The notes beneath the pieces are model-generated. The model had not been told where the DNA came from, did not search any database, and saw only the letters and a list, made by a program, of their open reading frames with translations. Made by a program: the position numbers and the translations under genes. This document shows, piece after piece, positions 53,359 to 62,390 of a DNA stretch of 64,000 nt (positions are counted from its first letter, which is position 1; the number at the start of each line of letters is the position of its first letter). The stretch is from Enterobacter asburiae (GTDB lineage Bacteria > Pseudomonadota > Gammaproteobacteria > Enterobacterales > Enterobacteriaceae): positions 35,853 to 99,852 of the forward strand of contig NZ_VRKN01000012.1 in the NCBI RefSeq assembly GCF_008080435.1, read 5' to 3'.

Positions 53359-54845
53359 TTGTCCCCTTCTAGTGCAGCTAATATTCCATCTATTTCTCCT
53401 AACACAACTTCTAATTCATATTTGGCTTCACGTGCTAACGCCTCAGGTTCCGGAATGTTCATCTCATCGACACTATTTTTATCTTTCAGCCAACTAATAT
53501 CTAGAGAATCATCTTTATATTCGCGGATCCAATCGCGTGAAAATTTTCGCCAGCGACTATGGGCTAAACGAGGATCAATATGTTGATTTTCATCTGTTTG
53601 TGTTATTTCTACTTGCTCGGCATTAAAACTGTACTCACCCTCTTTACGCATGTTTGGGCTATTGTTGTCTACACCATACACCCGCTCGAATGGCGCTAAA
53701 TGTATTTCACTAAAGGGAGTTCGTTTTCCAAAATTAGGCATATTAGTACGCAGGTCATAAAACCAAACATCTTTGGTGCAATTTTCGTTCTGGGTCTTAT
53801 TGATTGCCTTACCTTTCGTGAAAAATAATACATTAGTTTTCACTCCCTGGGCGTAGAAGATACCCGTAGGAAGACGTAAGATGGTATGCAAATTGCATTT
53901 ATTCATTAGATCACGACGCACATCCGTACCGACGCCGGATTCGAACAATACATTATCCGGTAATACAACAGCAGCTCGTCCCCCTTCCTTAAGACCAAGA
54001 TAAATATGCTGTAAGAAAGCGAGTTGTTTATTGGTGTTGGGAAATGGAATATCTTTCCGCAGAGTGCGTTTACTTCCTGCTTTATTTCCAAACGGTGGAT
54101 TAGCTACTATTACATCTGCGGCTTCCAGCTCGACTGCATCATCAGTGAGTGCGTCACCGTAAATAATATTTGCATTTAGGTCGTGTAAAAAAGTATTCAT
54201 CAAACAAATTCGACGAGTGTTTTTCTCTATTTCAACGCCTTGGTATTTTGGTGGATTTTTATTGTATAGATCCGTAGGTACTGAACGACGAATGTAACTA
54301 TCTGCAGCAACTAAAAAACCACCACTCCCTGTTGCTGGGTCTTGTATCAACTCATCAACTGTTGGTTGAATCAGCCTAATAATAGATTCGACCAGCGGTC
54401 TTGGTGTGAAGTACTGACCGGCTCCAGAGCGACTGTCTTGGGCACTTTTATCAATTAAACCACTATAAAGATCACCAAAGCCGTCTTTTCCAACTTGATG
54501 CCATGCTATTTTAGAAATACCGTCAACCACTGCCTTCAGGTTCGCTGAATGTGAAAAAACAGTCGTTGGAAAAGCATAAATTGCTTTGATAACCTCGCTG
54601 TCTACGGACGCCCCTAACCGGGTAAGCATTTCCTGATAGAAACCGAGTAGTCCCTCTTCGCCGTGCCCAGTTAGATCTGCCCACCGACAGCCTTCTGGGA
54701 GCTGCTTTTCTGAACCATTTTCTTGGGCAATTTTTAGAAACAGTAGGTAACTTAGTTCTGACACGTACTGATAATAGGTAATCCCGTCGCCACGCAGGAT
54801 GTTACAAAGACTCCATATTTTTTGGATGACCGTTTCTTGTTTCAT
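53355..54845 (-). CDS. hsdM: Type I DNA adenine methyltransferase HsdM
   Basis: 496 residues from MKQETVIQKIWSLCN. A GTG start at 54905 would add 20 residues but lies in a palindrome. N-terminal helical domain, SAM-binding DPATGSGGFL (169-178), and catalytic NPPF (249-252) for N6-adenine methylation. It forms the modification complex with HsdS. First gene of the four-gene operon, and no hsdR is found on either side within the window. Confidence 0.92.
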   Translation of the reverse strand: MKQETVIQKIWSLCNILRGDGITYYQYVSELSYLLFLKIAQENGSEKQLPEGCRWADLTGHGEEGLLGFYQEMLTRLGASVDSEVIKAIYAFPTTVFSHSANLKAVVDGISKIAWHQVGKDGFGDLYSGLIDKSAQDSRSGAGQYFTPRPLVESIIRLIQPTVDELIQDPATGSGGFLVAADSYIRRSVPTDLYNKNPPKYQGVEIEKNTRRICLMNTFLHDLNANIIYGDALTDDAVELEAADVIVANPPFGNKAGSKRTLRKDIPFPNTNKQLAFLQHIYLGLKEGGRAAVVLPDNVLFESGVGTDVRRDLMNKCNLHTILRLPTGIFYAQGVKTNVLFFTKGKAINKTQNENCTKDVWFYDLRTNMPNFGKRTPFSEIHLAPFERVYGVDNNSPNMRKEGEYSFNAEQVEITQTDENQHIDPRLAHSRWRKFSRDWIREYKDDSLDISWLKDKNSVDEMNIPEPEALAREAKYELEVVLGEIDGILAALEGDN

Positions 54846-54902
54846 CTGTCTCTCTGGTCTAGGTGATGGTGCTTTGACTTTGTAGGTTAACGTCAGTACA
54901 GC

Positions 54903-54917
54903 CACAAATTCTTTGTG
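54903..54917. promoter_or_regulatory. Inverted repeat upstream of hsdM
   Basis: CACAAA-TTC-TTTGTG, 57 bp from the hsdM start, with a TATGAT-like -10 on the minus strand near 54927. Possible operator. The 250 bp from 54918 to 55175 hold no gene that I can see. Confidence 0.35.
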
Positions 54918-55175
54918 TCAGGGTATCATATTTTAGGCAATAAATCACTTTGTCACTGGAACCATTGATGACATATATTGCGTATTATAATATGCTGGGG
55001 ACATCGGCCTTTAGATTCATGATTTCGAGTTAACTTGTTGATATAATATTGTTTTATAATTGCCCGGGAGTTTAAAATTCTTACGTTAGTGATACTAAAT
55101 GAGTTGTGCCAACTGAGTCTCCACGGGTTTAACAGGCACCTTCGAGCCATTTAAGATGACTTACAGAGAGGTGTC

Positions 55176-55664
55176 ATAAGCGGCAAGCGTTATTCCGAAG
55201 AGTTTAAAATTTAAGCAGTCAAACAGTTTGTTTATCGTGGCCATTCTACTTCCAGCGTGGTAACACGTCTCGATATCACCACCCACAGTCTTTACGCCTG
55301 GATAAAGAAGTACGGGCTGGACTCTTCCACCAACAAGAAACAATTAGATGCTCAGGCCGAGAAGAGCGTCTAGGGTAGCCAATACACAAGCTATGAGTGG
55401 CAATCGTTCCTGAAATCGCACAGCCTAGAGTTAGCATGAGTGCCGCGGTAACTGTCATGATCACGCAGTTGCAGGCAGTTTTTCCAGCTACTGAAACGCG
55501 AGAGTATAAAGAAAAAGGTCTACCGAACGCAGGAAGCAGCCCGCAGAGATGTTTTTGATTACATCGAAATATTTTATAACAATAAGCGTCGATATGGTTC
55601 GAGCGATCAGATGTCACCGGCGGAATATGAAAACCAATACTATCAACTGCTCGGAAGTGCCTAG
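55176..55664 (+). pseudogene. IS3-family transposase remnant
   Basis: 55176-55361 encodes the start of an IS3-group OrfA (SGKRY, EEFK, RLDITTHSLYAWIKKYG) with its ATG changed to ATA and a TAA in place of a Glu codon. From 55377 to the TAG at 55664 is the OrfB end (SYEWQSFLKSHSLE, RGNCHDHAVAG, YRTQEAARRDVFDYIE, KRRYGSSDQMSP) with frameshifts. The middle of the element, including the D-D of the DDE triad, is deleted. No intact ends were found. Confidence 0.85.
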
Positions 55665-55738
55665 ATGACCCGTGGTGATTCAGATCGTGGATAACTACAT
55701 CAATTATAAAAGCCATGAAACACATTGCTGGCTGAAGG

Positions 55739-56680
55739 TTAGCATTGGAGATTACCTACCAGTTTTATATAGAAAAAAACATCGCTAAAATTGCTGATGC
55801 CTCTGAATAAACTGGCGAATGAGATGTGCGATTTAAAGTCTGTTGTCACGCCCGATTTATCTTCGACACGATTTCGATACAGCCCCAAAAAATGACGAGC
55901 CTCCACCAGCGCATGCCTGTACAAAAACACTTTTATTTTTTTGTTTTGATCTAGTTCCGCCAAGCGGATGATTTCTGCGATCACCTCGATATAGCTCATT
56001 GCACGAACATAGTAGTAATCAGGTCGGTGCGTGATAGATGCTGTATTACTGATATAGATATAATCCTTAACATCCAATATACCGAACCGGCCATTATTCG
56101 CCGCAAGATGAACCGTCCACAGAATGTCTTTATGGCTCTTGCCGGACTGGAAGCATAGTGAATGCTGTCTGATATAGGATGACCTGACCATTTGCAACCA
56201 CAAGTAATGCGGCCATTCACGGCGGGTAACGCAGTGTCTGATCCACTCATGACCTAACAGAGTCGCCTCATAGGGCTGCTTTGTGTGAACGGCTCTTCGA
56301 TGATGGTCAGCGCCAGAATGCCAGCCATTAAAGATCACGACGTCGGCTTGCGACGTACTAGCTGTTTGCCATCGTTTTTCAATGAACCCGTCGACAATAT
56401 CATCGTCAGCATCGAGGAAAATCACCCACTCTCCCTGGTGCAAGGCTAGAGCAGCATTTCGGGCAGCATAGACCCCTTGATTGGCCTGCTCAATGAGAAT
56501 GAGCCGGTCATCGTGGATTTGACGGATAATGCTGCCGGTATCATCCGTAGAACCGTCGTCGACAACGATAAGTTCAATAGCTACGTGGGTTTCGCTGAGG
56601 ATTTTATTAACCAGACAACCAATAGTCGCAGCGGCATTGTAAGCAGGAATAATGACGCTAATGTCGATACTATTCTTCAT
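55739..56680 (-). CDS. Family 2 glycosyltransferase
   Basis: 313 residues. GT-A fold: SVIIPAYNAAATIG, VVDDGSTDDT, NQGVYAARNAAL, and the metal-binding FLDADDD. It adds a sugar from a nucleotide donor to a surface polysaccharide or lipid acceptor. No other polysaccharide genes are near, so it is probably a stray cargo gene or glycosylates something encoded on the island. It starts 6 bp after a small zinc-finger frame. Confidence 0.82.
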   Translation of the reverse strand: MKNSIDISVIIPAYNAAATIGCLVNKILSETHVAIELIVVDDGSTDDTGSIIRQIHDDRLILIEQANQGVYAARNAALALHQGEWVIFLDADDDIVDGFIEKRWQTASTSQADVVIFNGWHSGADHHRRAVHTKQPYEATLLGHEWIRHCVTRREWPHYLWLQMVRSSYIRQHSLCFQSGKSHKDILWTVHLAANNGRFGILDVKDYIYISNTASITHRPDYYYVRAMSYIEVIAEIIRLAELDQNKKIKVFLYRHALVEARHFLGLYRNRVEDKSGVTTDFKSHISFASLFRGISNFSDVFFYIKLVGNLQC

Positions 56681-56686
56681 ACCGGG

Positions 56687-56854
56687 CTACGATTTCCCTT
56701 GGTTGTCATCTTTAAAGCGCCTAATAGGAATAATTCGTCTTTCCCTGATCTCCTGGGTGATATCAAATAAGCACTCATCGCAGAATTCTTTATCGAGTGA
56801 GAGCCACCGCTCAAGGACGCTTCTTTTTTTGTTGCATCGTGCACATCTCTTCAT
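56687..56854 (-). CDS. Small CxxC-CxxC zinc-finger protein (55 aa)
   Basis: A 55-codon frame starting MKRCARCNKKRS with a second pair in FCDECLFD, giving C4-x2-C7 and C25-x2-C28, then a basic tail (RERRIIPIRRFKDD). Stop is 6 bp from the glycosyltransferase start, so they may be co-transcribed. The paired cysteines argue for a real gene, but there is no strong ribosome site and I know no homologue. Confidence 0.4.
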   Translation of the reverse strand: MKRCARCNKKRSVLERWLSLDKEFCDECLFDITQEIRERRIIPIRRFKDDNQGKS

Positions 56855-57068
56855 CTTTCCACGCCTTTGTGGCCACTAGATTTGGGTTACTTGAAAAATG
56901 GGCGCAGCAAGCTTAGGCTGGATAACCAACCGTAATCAAAGGCTTTTCTGCGAGCATTGTGAGACAAGGATAACTAGGCAGGGTGGAAAAAAGATAATCG
57001 TTTTAATAGATCGGTTTTTCGATATTGATCGTTAGCGCCGATCGATTCTGCACGGGGAAGTACCCAGC

Positions 57069-57503
57069 CTACTGTGCAAATTTCTTCGGTCTGGTTACCG
57101 TATCCAGGTCCTTCATTTCGGTTATGTAGATATGTTCACCACATCCAGGGCATTGTCTGGAGCCATGATATTCATACTGACAAAGCACACAGACATAATC
57201 CCTGGAACTCGGCTTCTTTGGTTTCGATTCAGTACGTTGCAAAATTTCACTGACCGCTTGAGTGAAAGGAGACGGTGGTGGAGGTGATGAGGTGATCAGA
57301 TATTCGCAATGTTTCAGTATGATGTTTTCTGCCACCTCAAGGTCGTGTTCAAAGTACCCACCGTTGTCGTGCCTCCAGCACAGTCGAAGAGCACTACGAC
57401 AGGAGCGGCATAACCAGGTTCCTCGGGAGCGAGGCGTCAACTCGCTGGCACGAACAATATTGTCCTCATGGTCAAATGCGGTACGAATAGTTCGAAATTG
57501 CAT
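57069..57503 (-). CDS. Island zinc-ribbon protein
   Basis: 144 residues. An N-terminal segment (RTAFDHEDNIVRASEL) is followed by a CxxC pair (LCRSC), a Pro-rich linker (SSPPPPSPF), and a C-terminal ribbon with CVLC and CPGC. The type is common beside AlpA and Gp2-like genes in CP4-57-like islands. A broken relative lies just upstream. Function unknown. 214 bp between this and the small zinc-finger frame hold nothing recognisable. Confidence 0.65.
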   Translation of the reverse strand: MQFRTIRTAFDHEDNIVRASELTPRSRGTWLCRSCRSALRLCWRHDNGGYFEHDLEVAENIILKHCEYLITSSPPPPSPFTQAVSEILQRTESKPKKPSSRDYVCVLCQYEYHGSRQCPGCGEHIYITEMKDLDTVTRPKKFAQ

Positions 57504-57566
57504 AATAATATTCCTTATGTGATACCTCGCCTGAGCGACGGCACAGGTATGAAGGCGCGGGACCAG

Positions 57567-57936
57567 CTATTGATGGTAGATTTCAGTACTGTATTCACCG
57601 GTACTGCAATCCACGCAGTAGCGTTCTCCGCGGTAATGGCTGTCGCAACCAGAACAGAACCAGTCAGCCTTACGCACTATCGGGAGTACATCCGGTACGT
57701 AACGGCGTAGCATGCGTATCCGGCGCTTCCTCCGCCTCCGGGAGCACGTACGGGAAGTAGTGGCGACTGTTATCCGTGGGCTCAAACCATGGGCGGTTGG
57801 TACTCCACTCAGGATGAAATACCAGCGGGCTGGCGCAGAGGTGACAGGTGTAATGGTCGTAAGGGTAAATCTGGGCAGCGTTCGCACCCGTGAGGTGCAC
57901 GTTGCCATCGTGAGCTAAGAAGGATTTTGCGTACAT
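57567..57936 (-). pseudogene. Second zinc-ribbon protein, frameshifted
   Basis: One frame starts MYAKSFLAHDGNVHLTGANA with a CHLC pair and ends at 57670. The rest continues in another frame (RRYVPDVLPIV, FCSGC, YCVDCSTGEY) to 57567. A single frameshift near 57705-57720 separates them. Joined, they give a ~122-residue protein of the same build as the gene at 57069. Decay or a sequencing error. Confidence 0.65.
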
Positions 57937-58187
57937 CGTATTGGTCCTTTGCCATGGGACAGGCAGCAGTAACCCGTCCCGGTATAGGCAGGCAGTGGAT
58001 GCGCATGGCGGAAATACTCGATTAAGGGGACGTGTGCAGCGGTAATGGCTTATACCGTTACCGGTTTATGACGAGGCTTCAGATGTATTGACCTGATATC
58101 AGAAGGGACAGGGCCTGGCACCGCAGAACTGTCGTCGGCATTTGTCGCATATCCAGCGGGTAGGGATACTTCTGGGTCGCATCGTGG

Positions 58188-58394
58188 TCAGTTCCGTGAG
58201 GCGGCTATACGCTGCTGCAGCCAGGCTTCCACTTCGCTCTCAAGCCAGCGGGAACTGCGACCTAATTTAATAGGTTTGGGGAATTTTCCTTCGCTAATCA
58301 ACTGGTAAAACCATTTGTCGCTCAGGCCCGTGAGTTGGGTGATAAACGCCATATTGACGAATTTATCGCTGAGAATATTTGCTGGGGTGGTCAT
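58188..58394 (-). CDS. alpA: AlpA family regulator
   Basis: 68 residues with a MerR/excisionase-like winged helix: FITQLTGLSDKWFYQLISEGKFPKPIKLGRSSRW and an EVEAWL C-terminal helix. In CP4-57, AlpA activates the integrase gene and promotes excision. The 250 bp between this and the zinc-ribbon pseudogene contain nothing I recognise. Probably controls island mobility. Confidence 0.9.
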   Translation of the reverse strand: MTTPANILSDKFVNMAFITQLTGLSDKWFYQLISEGKFPKPIKLGRSSRWLESEVEAWLQQRIAASRN

Positions 58395-58495
58395 CGTTTT
58401 TTCTCCGTTGGTGGTAAGGGAGAAGGAATGGCTAGTGGAAATCAGCGCACTTCTTCAAACGATGTGGCAGTGGCGTAGTTTTTAATCGACGACGG

Positions 58496-59089
58496 TTATT
58501 GCCCGACTGTTCCCCTTCGACGTCCGCAGCGATTGACTGCAGGCACATCACTCAACTGGCAAACCACTTTCTCGCCCTTCTGGTCCTGTTTGCTCAGGTA
58601 GCTCAGGATGTACTGCATACCCTTACGGCCTTTCGTATCGCTATGCGACGTCACCCGCTCTCCCTGCACTTTGTAATACTTCTGCGGTGTACAGCGAAAA
58701 GCATGCCCCTCACCCGGAGTGACATCAACTCAGAGAGCTTGCAGGGCTTTAAAGGTCGGCCATACCTGCCGATGCTGCTGACCATTGAGATAAAACGCAG
58801 CGTGGATATGAAAACCGTGTTGATCGGTATGTTCCAACACCCAGGTAAATCCGACTAACCCTGCCATAGCATCACAGCGCTGGAGTAGCAGGGTCATGTC
58901 TGCCGCCGTGGAATGTTTATCAGCATGGAGCCAGGCGTCACTGCTCAATGAGTAGTAAAAATCGACCCGAAGCATCAGAAGTTTGGAATAGCGTTCATAT
59001 AATCGGAAGAGGTGATGACGCAGGTAACGTTGTAGGGTACGGTGCTGGACGTAGTTAAGATTGGTATCGGTAATGTTGGGGGAGTCCAT
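58496..59089 (-). pseudogene. Inovirus Gp2-like protein with in-frame TGA
   Basis: The frame starts MDSPNITDTNLNYVQH at 59089 behind GGAGA, has the HGFHIHAAFYLNG motif, and meets a TGA at 58730-58732. The same frame then continues open (TPGEGHAFRC, KGRKGMQYILSYLSKQDQK) to TAA 58496-58498. At 198 codons it matches the length of the intact relative at 59951, so a single nonsense change seems to have broken it. Confidence 0.75.
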
Positions 59090-59408
59090 GTGCCATTCTC
59101 CAGTGAATGTTTGTCATGGGAATAGGCACAGACTTCAGATTTGACGGATACGCAGATCACGAGATAGAGAATCAGTATCATGAGATATTCCCTTCGGGAA
59201 GATTATCGGTATGTCGATCAGACGGAACAGTCTTGCTGGATAGCATCAGCCATCAGCATCGGGGTAATGTGATGATAGCTCGGGGGAAAGAATGATAATG
59301 AGAAATATCTCTTCTTTAGAAACAGTATTATTTACCTTAATGACAGCGTGTGCCTGACCAACAACACAGCATTGAAGCCGCTCAATTTATCGTTAGGAAA
59401 CACCGTTA
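59090..59408. other. Intergenic, no gene seen
   Basis: 319 bp between the divergent Gp2 pseudogene and a small membrane-protein gene. Contains likely promoters but no motif I can name. Confidence 0.4.
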
Positions 59409-59954
59409 ATGCGCCATTTTTTGACAACGTACCGGGACTCAATCCTCGCGCTTACAGGCATCATCATTGCCATTATTTCACTTGGGTTCGCTATCTGGCA
59501 GGGAAGAGAGGAAATCAAGCACAACCATATTTCTGTAGAACCGAGGATAAATGCCTATTTCGCCAATGATGGTCGAAAAAATCAGTGGGGAATTTATGCC
59601 ATCAACAACGGTATGGGAACGGCCTTTGTTAACAGGATGACTGTGATAGTCGATGGCAAACCCGTGGATACCATTGACAACAATATCTTCTACGGGGCTG
59701 TTCTGGCATTAGGACTTCGAGCTGAGTGTTTTGTGATTGGTGGCCCGCGCCCGAATGATTCTTTCAAGGTTGGAGAAGAAATATTTCTGGTGGAAGCAAG
59801 GGGCTCAGATACAAGTTGTGCAGAAGACCTGTTACGTCTAAAACGGGCCTCAAAGGATCCACATCTTTTGGACTTTGTGCTGGATACGGAATCCATCTAC
59901 GGCGATAAGTTTCGTTATACCTATTCGTTGAATCGCCAGGTAAGACTGGATTAA
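59409..59954 (+). CDS. Membrane-anchored protein of unknown function
   Basis: 181 residues: one N-terminal membrane segment (ILALTGIIIAIISLGFAIW, about 12-30), then a soluble beta-rich part (VEPRINAYFANDGRKNQWGIY). The spacing of Gly and Asn suggests an immunoglobulin-like or similar beta fold. It overlaps the 3' end of the convergent Gp2-like gene by 4 bp. I do not recognise a family. Some phage-exclusion proteins have this layout, but nothing ties it to that role. Confidence 0.6.
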   Translation: MRHFLTTYRDSILALTGIIIAIISLGFAIWQGREEIKHNHISVEPRINAYFANDGRKNQWGIYAINNGMGTAFVNRMTVIVDGKPVDTIDNNIFYGAVLALGLRAECFVIGGPRPNDSFKVGEEIFLVEARGSDTSCAEDLLRLKRASKDPHLLDFVLDTESIYGDKFRYTYSLNRQVRLD

Positions 59955-60541
59955 CGCCGGGAGGCACATGAACGTGGTCTGCCGCCAGCGCCTCGCACAG
60001 GTATATCGCTAACCCAACAAACCCTGGCATCCAGCGTGTCTTTTTGCTCCTCTTTCGCCAGATAGCTCAGGATAAATGCCAAATCCCGATAGCCCTTGCG
60101 GTCCAGGTAGTGCAAACTCCTGCCCCCGTTGACTTTGTGGTAAATCTTCTTTTGGCAGTTATCGAATATTCCGGCTTCATGGGTAATGTCCCGCCACTCC
60201 TCAGCAATAACACGAGCCGAGCGATAACTATTGCGTTTACGTTGCCCGTTGAGATAAAACACGGCATGGAAGTGCAAACCATGTTGGTGAGTGAACTCCA
60301 TTACCCACGCATAGCCAATAACGCAGCCAGAGCGTAATACCCGCTCAGCCAGCCGGTACATGTCCATATCCCAGTGGTCTTGATAGCGGTCAATAAAACG
60401 TTGGCTGGTCGTCTTGTAAGCGAAGTCCATACGCAGTGGAATAATGTCGGAGTATCTGTCTCGCATCTGTTCCATGTGATCCGTCAGCGTGGAGAAGAGT
60501 TCATCATCGATGGTATAGTTCAGGTTGATTCGATAAGTCAT
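59951..60541 (-). CDS. Inovirus Gp2-like protein
   Basis: 196 residues from MTYRINLNYTIDD. An upstream ATG at 60643 is possible, but the paralogue at 58496 begins at this point. The motif HQHGLHFHAVFYLNG carries an HxHxH pattern like the metal site of HUH/rolling-circle replication proteins, and YRDLAFILSYLAKEEQK matches the paralogue. Families of this name are common in P4-like islands without any inovirus. Possibly a replication or mobilisation protein. Confidence 0.7.
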   Translation of the reverse strand: MTYRINLNYTIDDELFSTLTDHMEQMRDRYSDIIPLRMDFAYKTTSQRFIDRYQDHWDMDMYRLAERVLRSGCVIGYAWVMEFTHQHGLHFHAVFYLNGQRKRNSYRSARVIAEEWRDITHEAGIFDNCQKKIYHKVNGGRSLHYLDRKGYRDLAFILSYLAKEEQKDTLDARVCWVSDIPVRGAGGRPRSCASRR

Positions 60542-61201
60542 GTGGGCTCTCTCAATGTGGTTAACATTGGATGAGAGAAATACTTCAGATTTGAATGATT
60601 CAGGTGTAACTGGCTTAGGTTGAATCACCTGATAAATAGGCATGTGGAGAGGGTAATACTGAGTATTTTAATTGGGTCAGATAACTGTGAAGATTCAGAG
60701 CACTTCTTTAAGTAACAATAATAATACCTAAATTCACGTCCCCTGATAAATACGTTCGGGTGGTATTGCTGCCCATATCCATTCTCTGAGCTTGATGTTA
60801 ATCACACAAGCGACAGAGTCATTCGCATTTTGCCTTTCGTTGCTTTTATACTGACTAAAGCAACTTGCTGGTATCGGAGGCTGTCAGTGAGGTTAGCGTA
60901 TTAATGCAGACTGATGTAAAAAATGATGCTGTGGTCGCTCAGGTACACATCAGCTTGCATTGCCTTGACAGGTAGATTGTTGGCAGCGACTTTGCTAAAT
61001 AGGTTAAAGTAGTCATCCAGAAAGACTCCAATGCTCCCTCCAGACCGTATACGCCCACTCCATTTTGATCATCTAAAAAACCTATTAATTATCAACAATA
61101 AAAATATGATTTAACCTTAAAATCCGCATCTTTTTCCTTTAAAAAATGTCTGTTTCAAGCGTAGAATCGAACAAGTCAGGACAACATTTAAGCACAGCGA
61201 T
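60542..61201. other. Intergenic, no gene seen
   Basis: 660 bp with stops in all frames and no family I recognise. It turns AT-rich after 61070. Promoters for the gene at 61244 are expected at its right end. Confidence 0.4.
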
Positions 61202-61220
61202 GATGATAATAATTATCATC
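61202..61220. promoter_or_regulatory. Perfect 19-bp palindrome resembling a Fur box
   Basis: GATGATAATAATTATCATC has 9-bp arms about one base and matches the Fur consensus at 15 of 19 positions. It lies 10 bp before the AAGGGAG ribosome site of the next gene. Confidence 0.55.
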
Positions 61221-61243
61221 TAAGCGTGCGAAGGGAGAATGAA

Positions 61244-62293
61244 ATGTCGGATATGATGAGTGATCTGAGAGCTTTCGAGTTGCGCAAGAAAGATACAGGT
61301 CGTAAAGTAAAATTGTTAACCTACGGTGAAATCAGCGATCGTTATACCTTCATCTGTTTTGACGAAAATGTCATACGTAACGACCAGCCTCAAACCTCCC
61401 TTACAAGAAACTCTGCAGGAAAAAATAAGGTTCCGATCGATTTTCTTGACTACCTCTATACCGAACAGAAAATACGTTATGAAGGTCGGCAGAGAATTAA
61501 TTACCGGAATAGAGACCTTTGTAAAATTAATGTAGGTATGACGATAGCGCAGGAAGAATGGCTGAAAAAATCAGTGGCTGATAAAGAAGATACGGCCAGC
61601 TATCTGTGTGAAAAATACAAATCGCTGTTGGCTGAGCACAAAAAAATCACGTTGCTACCATTTGCATTCTATCTTCCTGATGACTGGATTCAGAAACACG
61701 AAGATCCACATACCCAGATATTTTCTCATGATGCTCTGAAAACTTCGCTAGAAGAGCTTCAGCGGCGTTTTGACGAGATGACGAAAAGATTAAAACAACA
61801 AGCTAAATACGACCCGGCCTGTGCATATACTCGATTGATTGTTATTGATGAAAAATTCAAACCTTTTTACCTGGTGAATTTTTTCTTCAGTGTTGACGAT
61901 CTAAACGCTCACTTTGCTGAAGATATCTGGTTCGAATGGCTGGCAACCAGTAGCTCATCCAAAAAAGAAAAAGAACTGGCTGTATTTTATGCATTTGATG
62001 ATGAATATAAACCTGACAGAAACGATGTGGAGGGATTAATGTTTCATGTCCCGGAAGCCGGGATCATCAGTCTTTATAATGCTCAGGGGGATAACGCCTG
62101 GAAAATCCTCCTGACTACTAATCAATACAGCAGCCCTGAACCGTTAAAAAATGACCGTAAGAGGCATGAACAATTTTTCCGCCTTCAGGCTCAGAAATAC
62201 AACACGATTCCGGGCTCAAGAGCTAAAGTATTCTCAGATAACTTTACTTACTCACCATCAGGAAAACGTAAAAAGACAGAAGGTCAAAAGTAA
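61244..62293 (+). CDS. Unknown island protein
   Basis: 349 residues from the ATG at 61244, six bases after AAGGGAG (61231-61237). A GTG at 61226 is less likely. Soluble, charged, with a helical central part (LKTSLEELQRRFDEMTKRLKQQ, possibly coiled coil) and aromatic patches (KFKPFYLVNFFFSVDD). No membrane segment, signal peptide or recognised motif. It ends before a strong terminator, so it is a single-gene unit, perhaps iron-regulated. Confidence 0.75.
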   Translation: MSDMMSDLRAFELRKKDTGRKVKLLTYGEISDRYTFICFDENVIRNDQPQTSLTRNSAGKNKVPIDFLDYLYTEQKIRYEGRQRINYRNRDLCKINVGMTIAQEEWLKKSVADKEDTASYLCEKYKSLLAEHKKITLLPFAFYLPDDWIQKHEDPHTQIFSHDALKTSLEELQRRFDEMTKRLKQQAKYDPACAYTRLIVIDEKFKPFYLVNFFFSVDDLNAHFAEDIWFEWLATSSSSKKEKELAVFYAFDDEYKPDRNDVEGLMFHVPEAGIISLYNAQGDNAWKILLTTNQYSSPEPLKNDRKRHEQFFRLQAQKYNTIPGSRAKVFSDNFTYSPSGKRKKTEGQK

Positions 62294-62346
62294 AAAAATC
62301 TCATCTATATATCACCTTACTGAATTCCCTACTGTTTCATTCTGAC

Positions 62347-62373
62347 AGGCCATCCATATCGGATGGCCTTTTT
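62347..62373 (+). terminator. Intrinsic terminator
   Basis: AGGCCATCC-ATATC-GGATGGCCT followed by Ts, between the unknown gene and the GTPase. Confidence 0.85.
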
Positions 62374-62390
62374 GCTATCTGGAATCCACC

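Noticed and set aside
58730..58732. In-frame TGA in the Gp2-like gene as a selenocysteine codon
   Set aside because: No selenoprotein of this family is known, no obvious hairpin was seen directly after it, and the relative at 59951 has no TGA or Cys known to be functional there. A nonsense mutation is simpler.
58496..60541. An inovirus prophage
   Set aside because: Only Gp2-like genes are present. No coat, zonula-occludens-like assembly or adsorption genes are visible, and these genes are common in P4-like islands.
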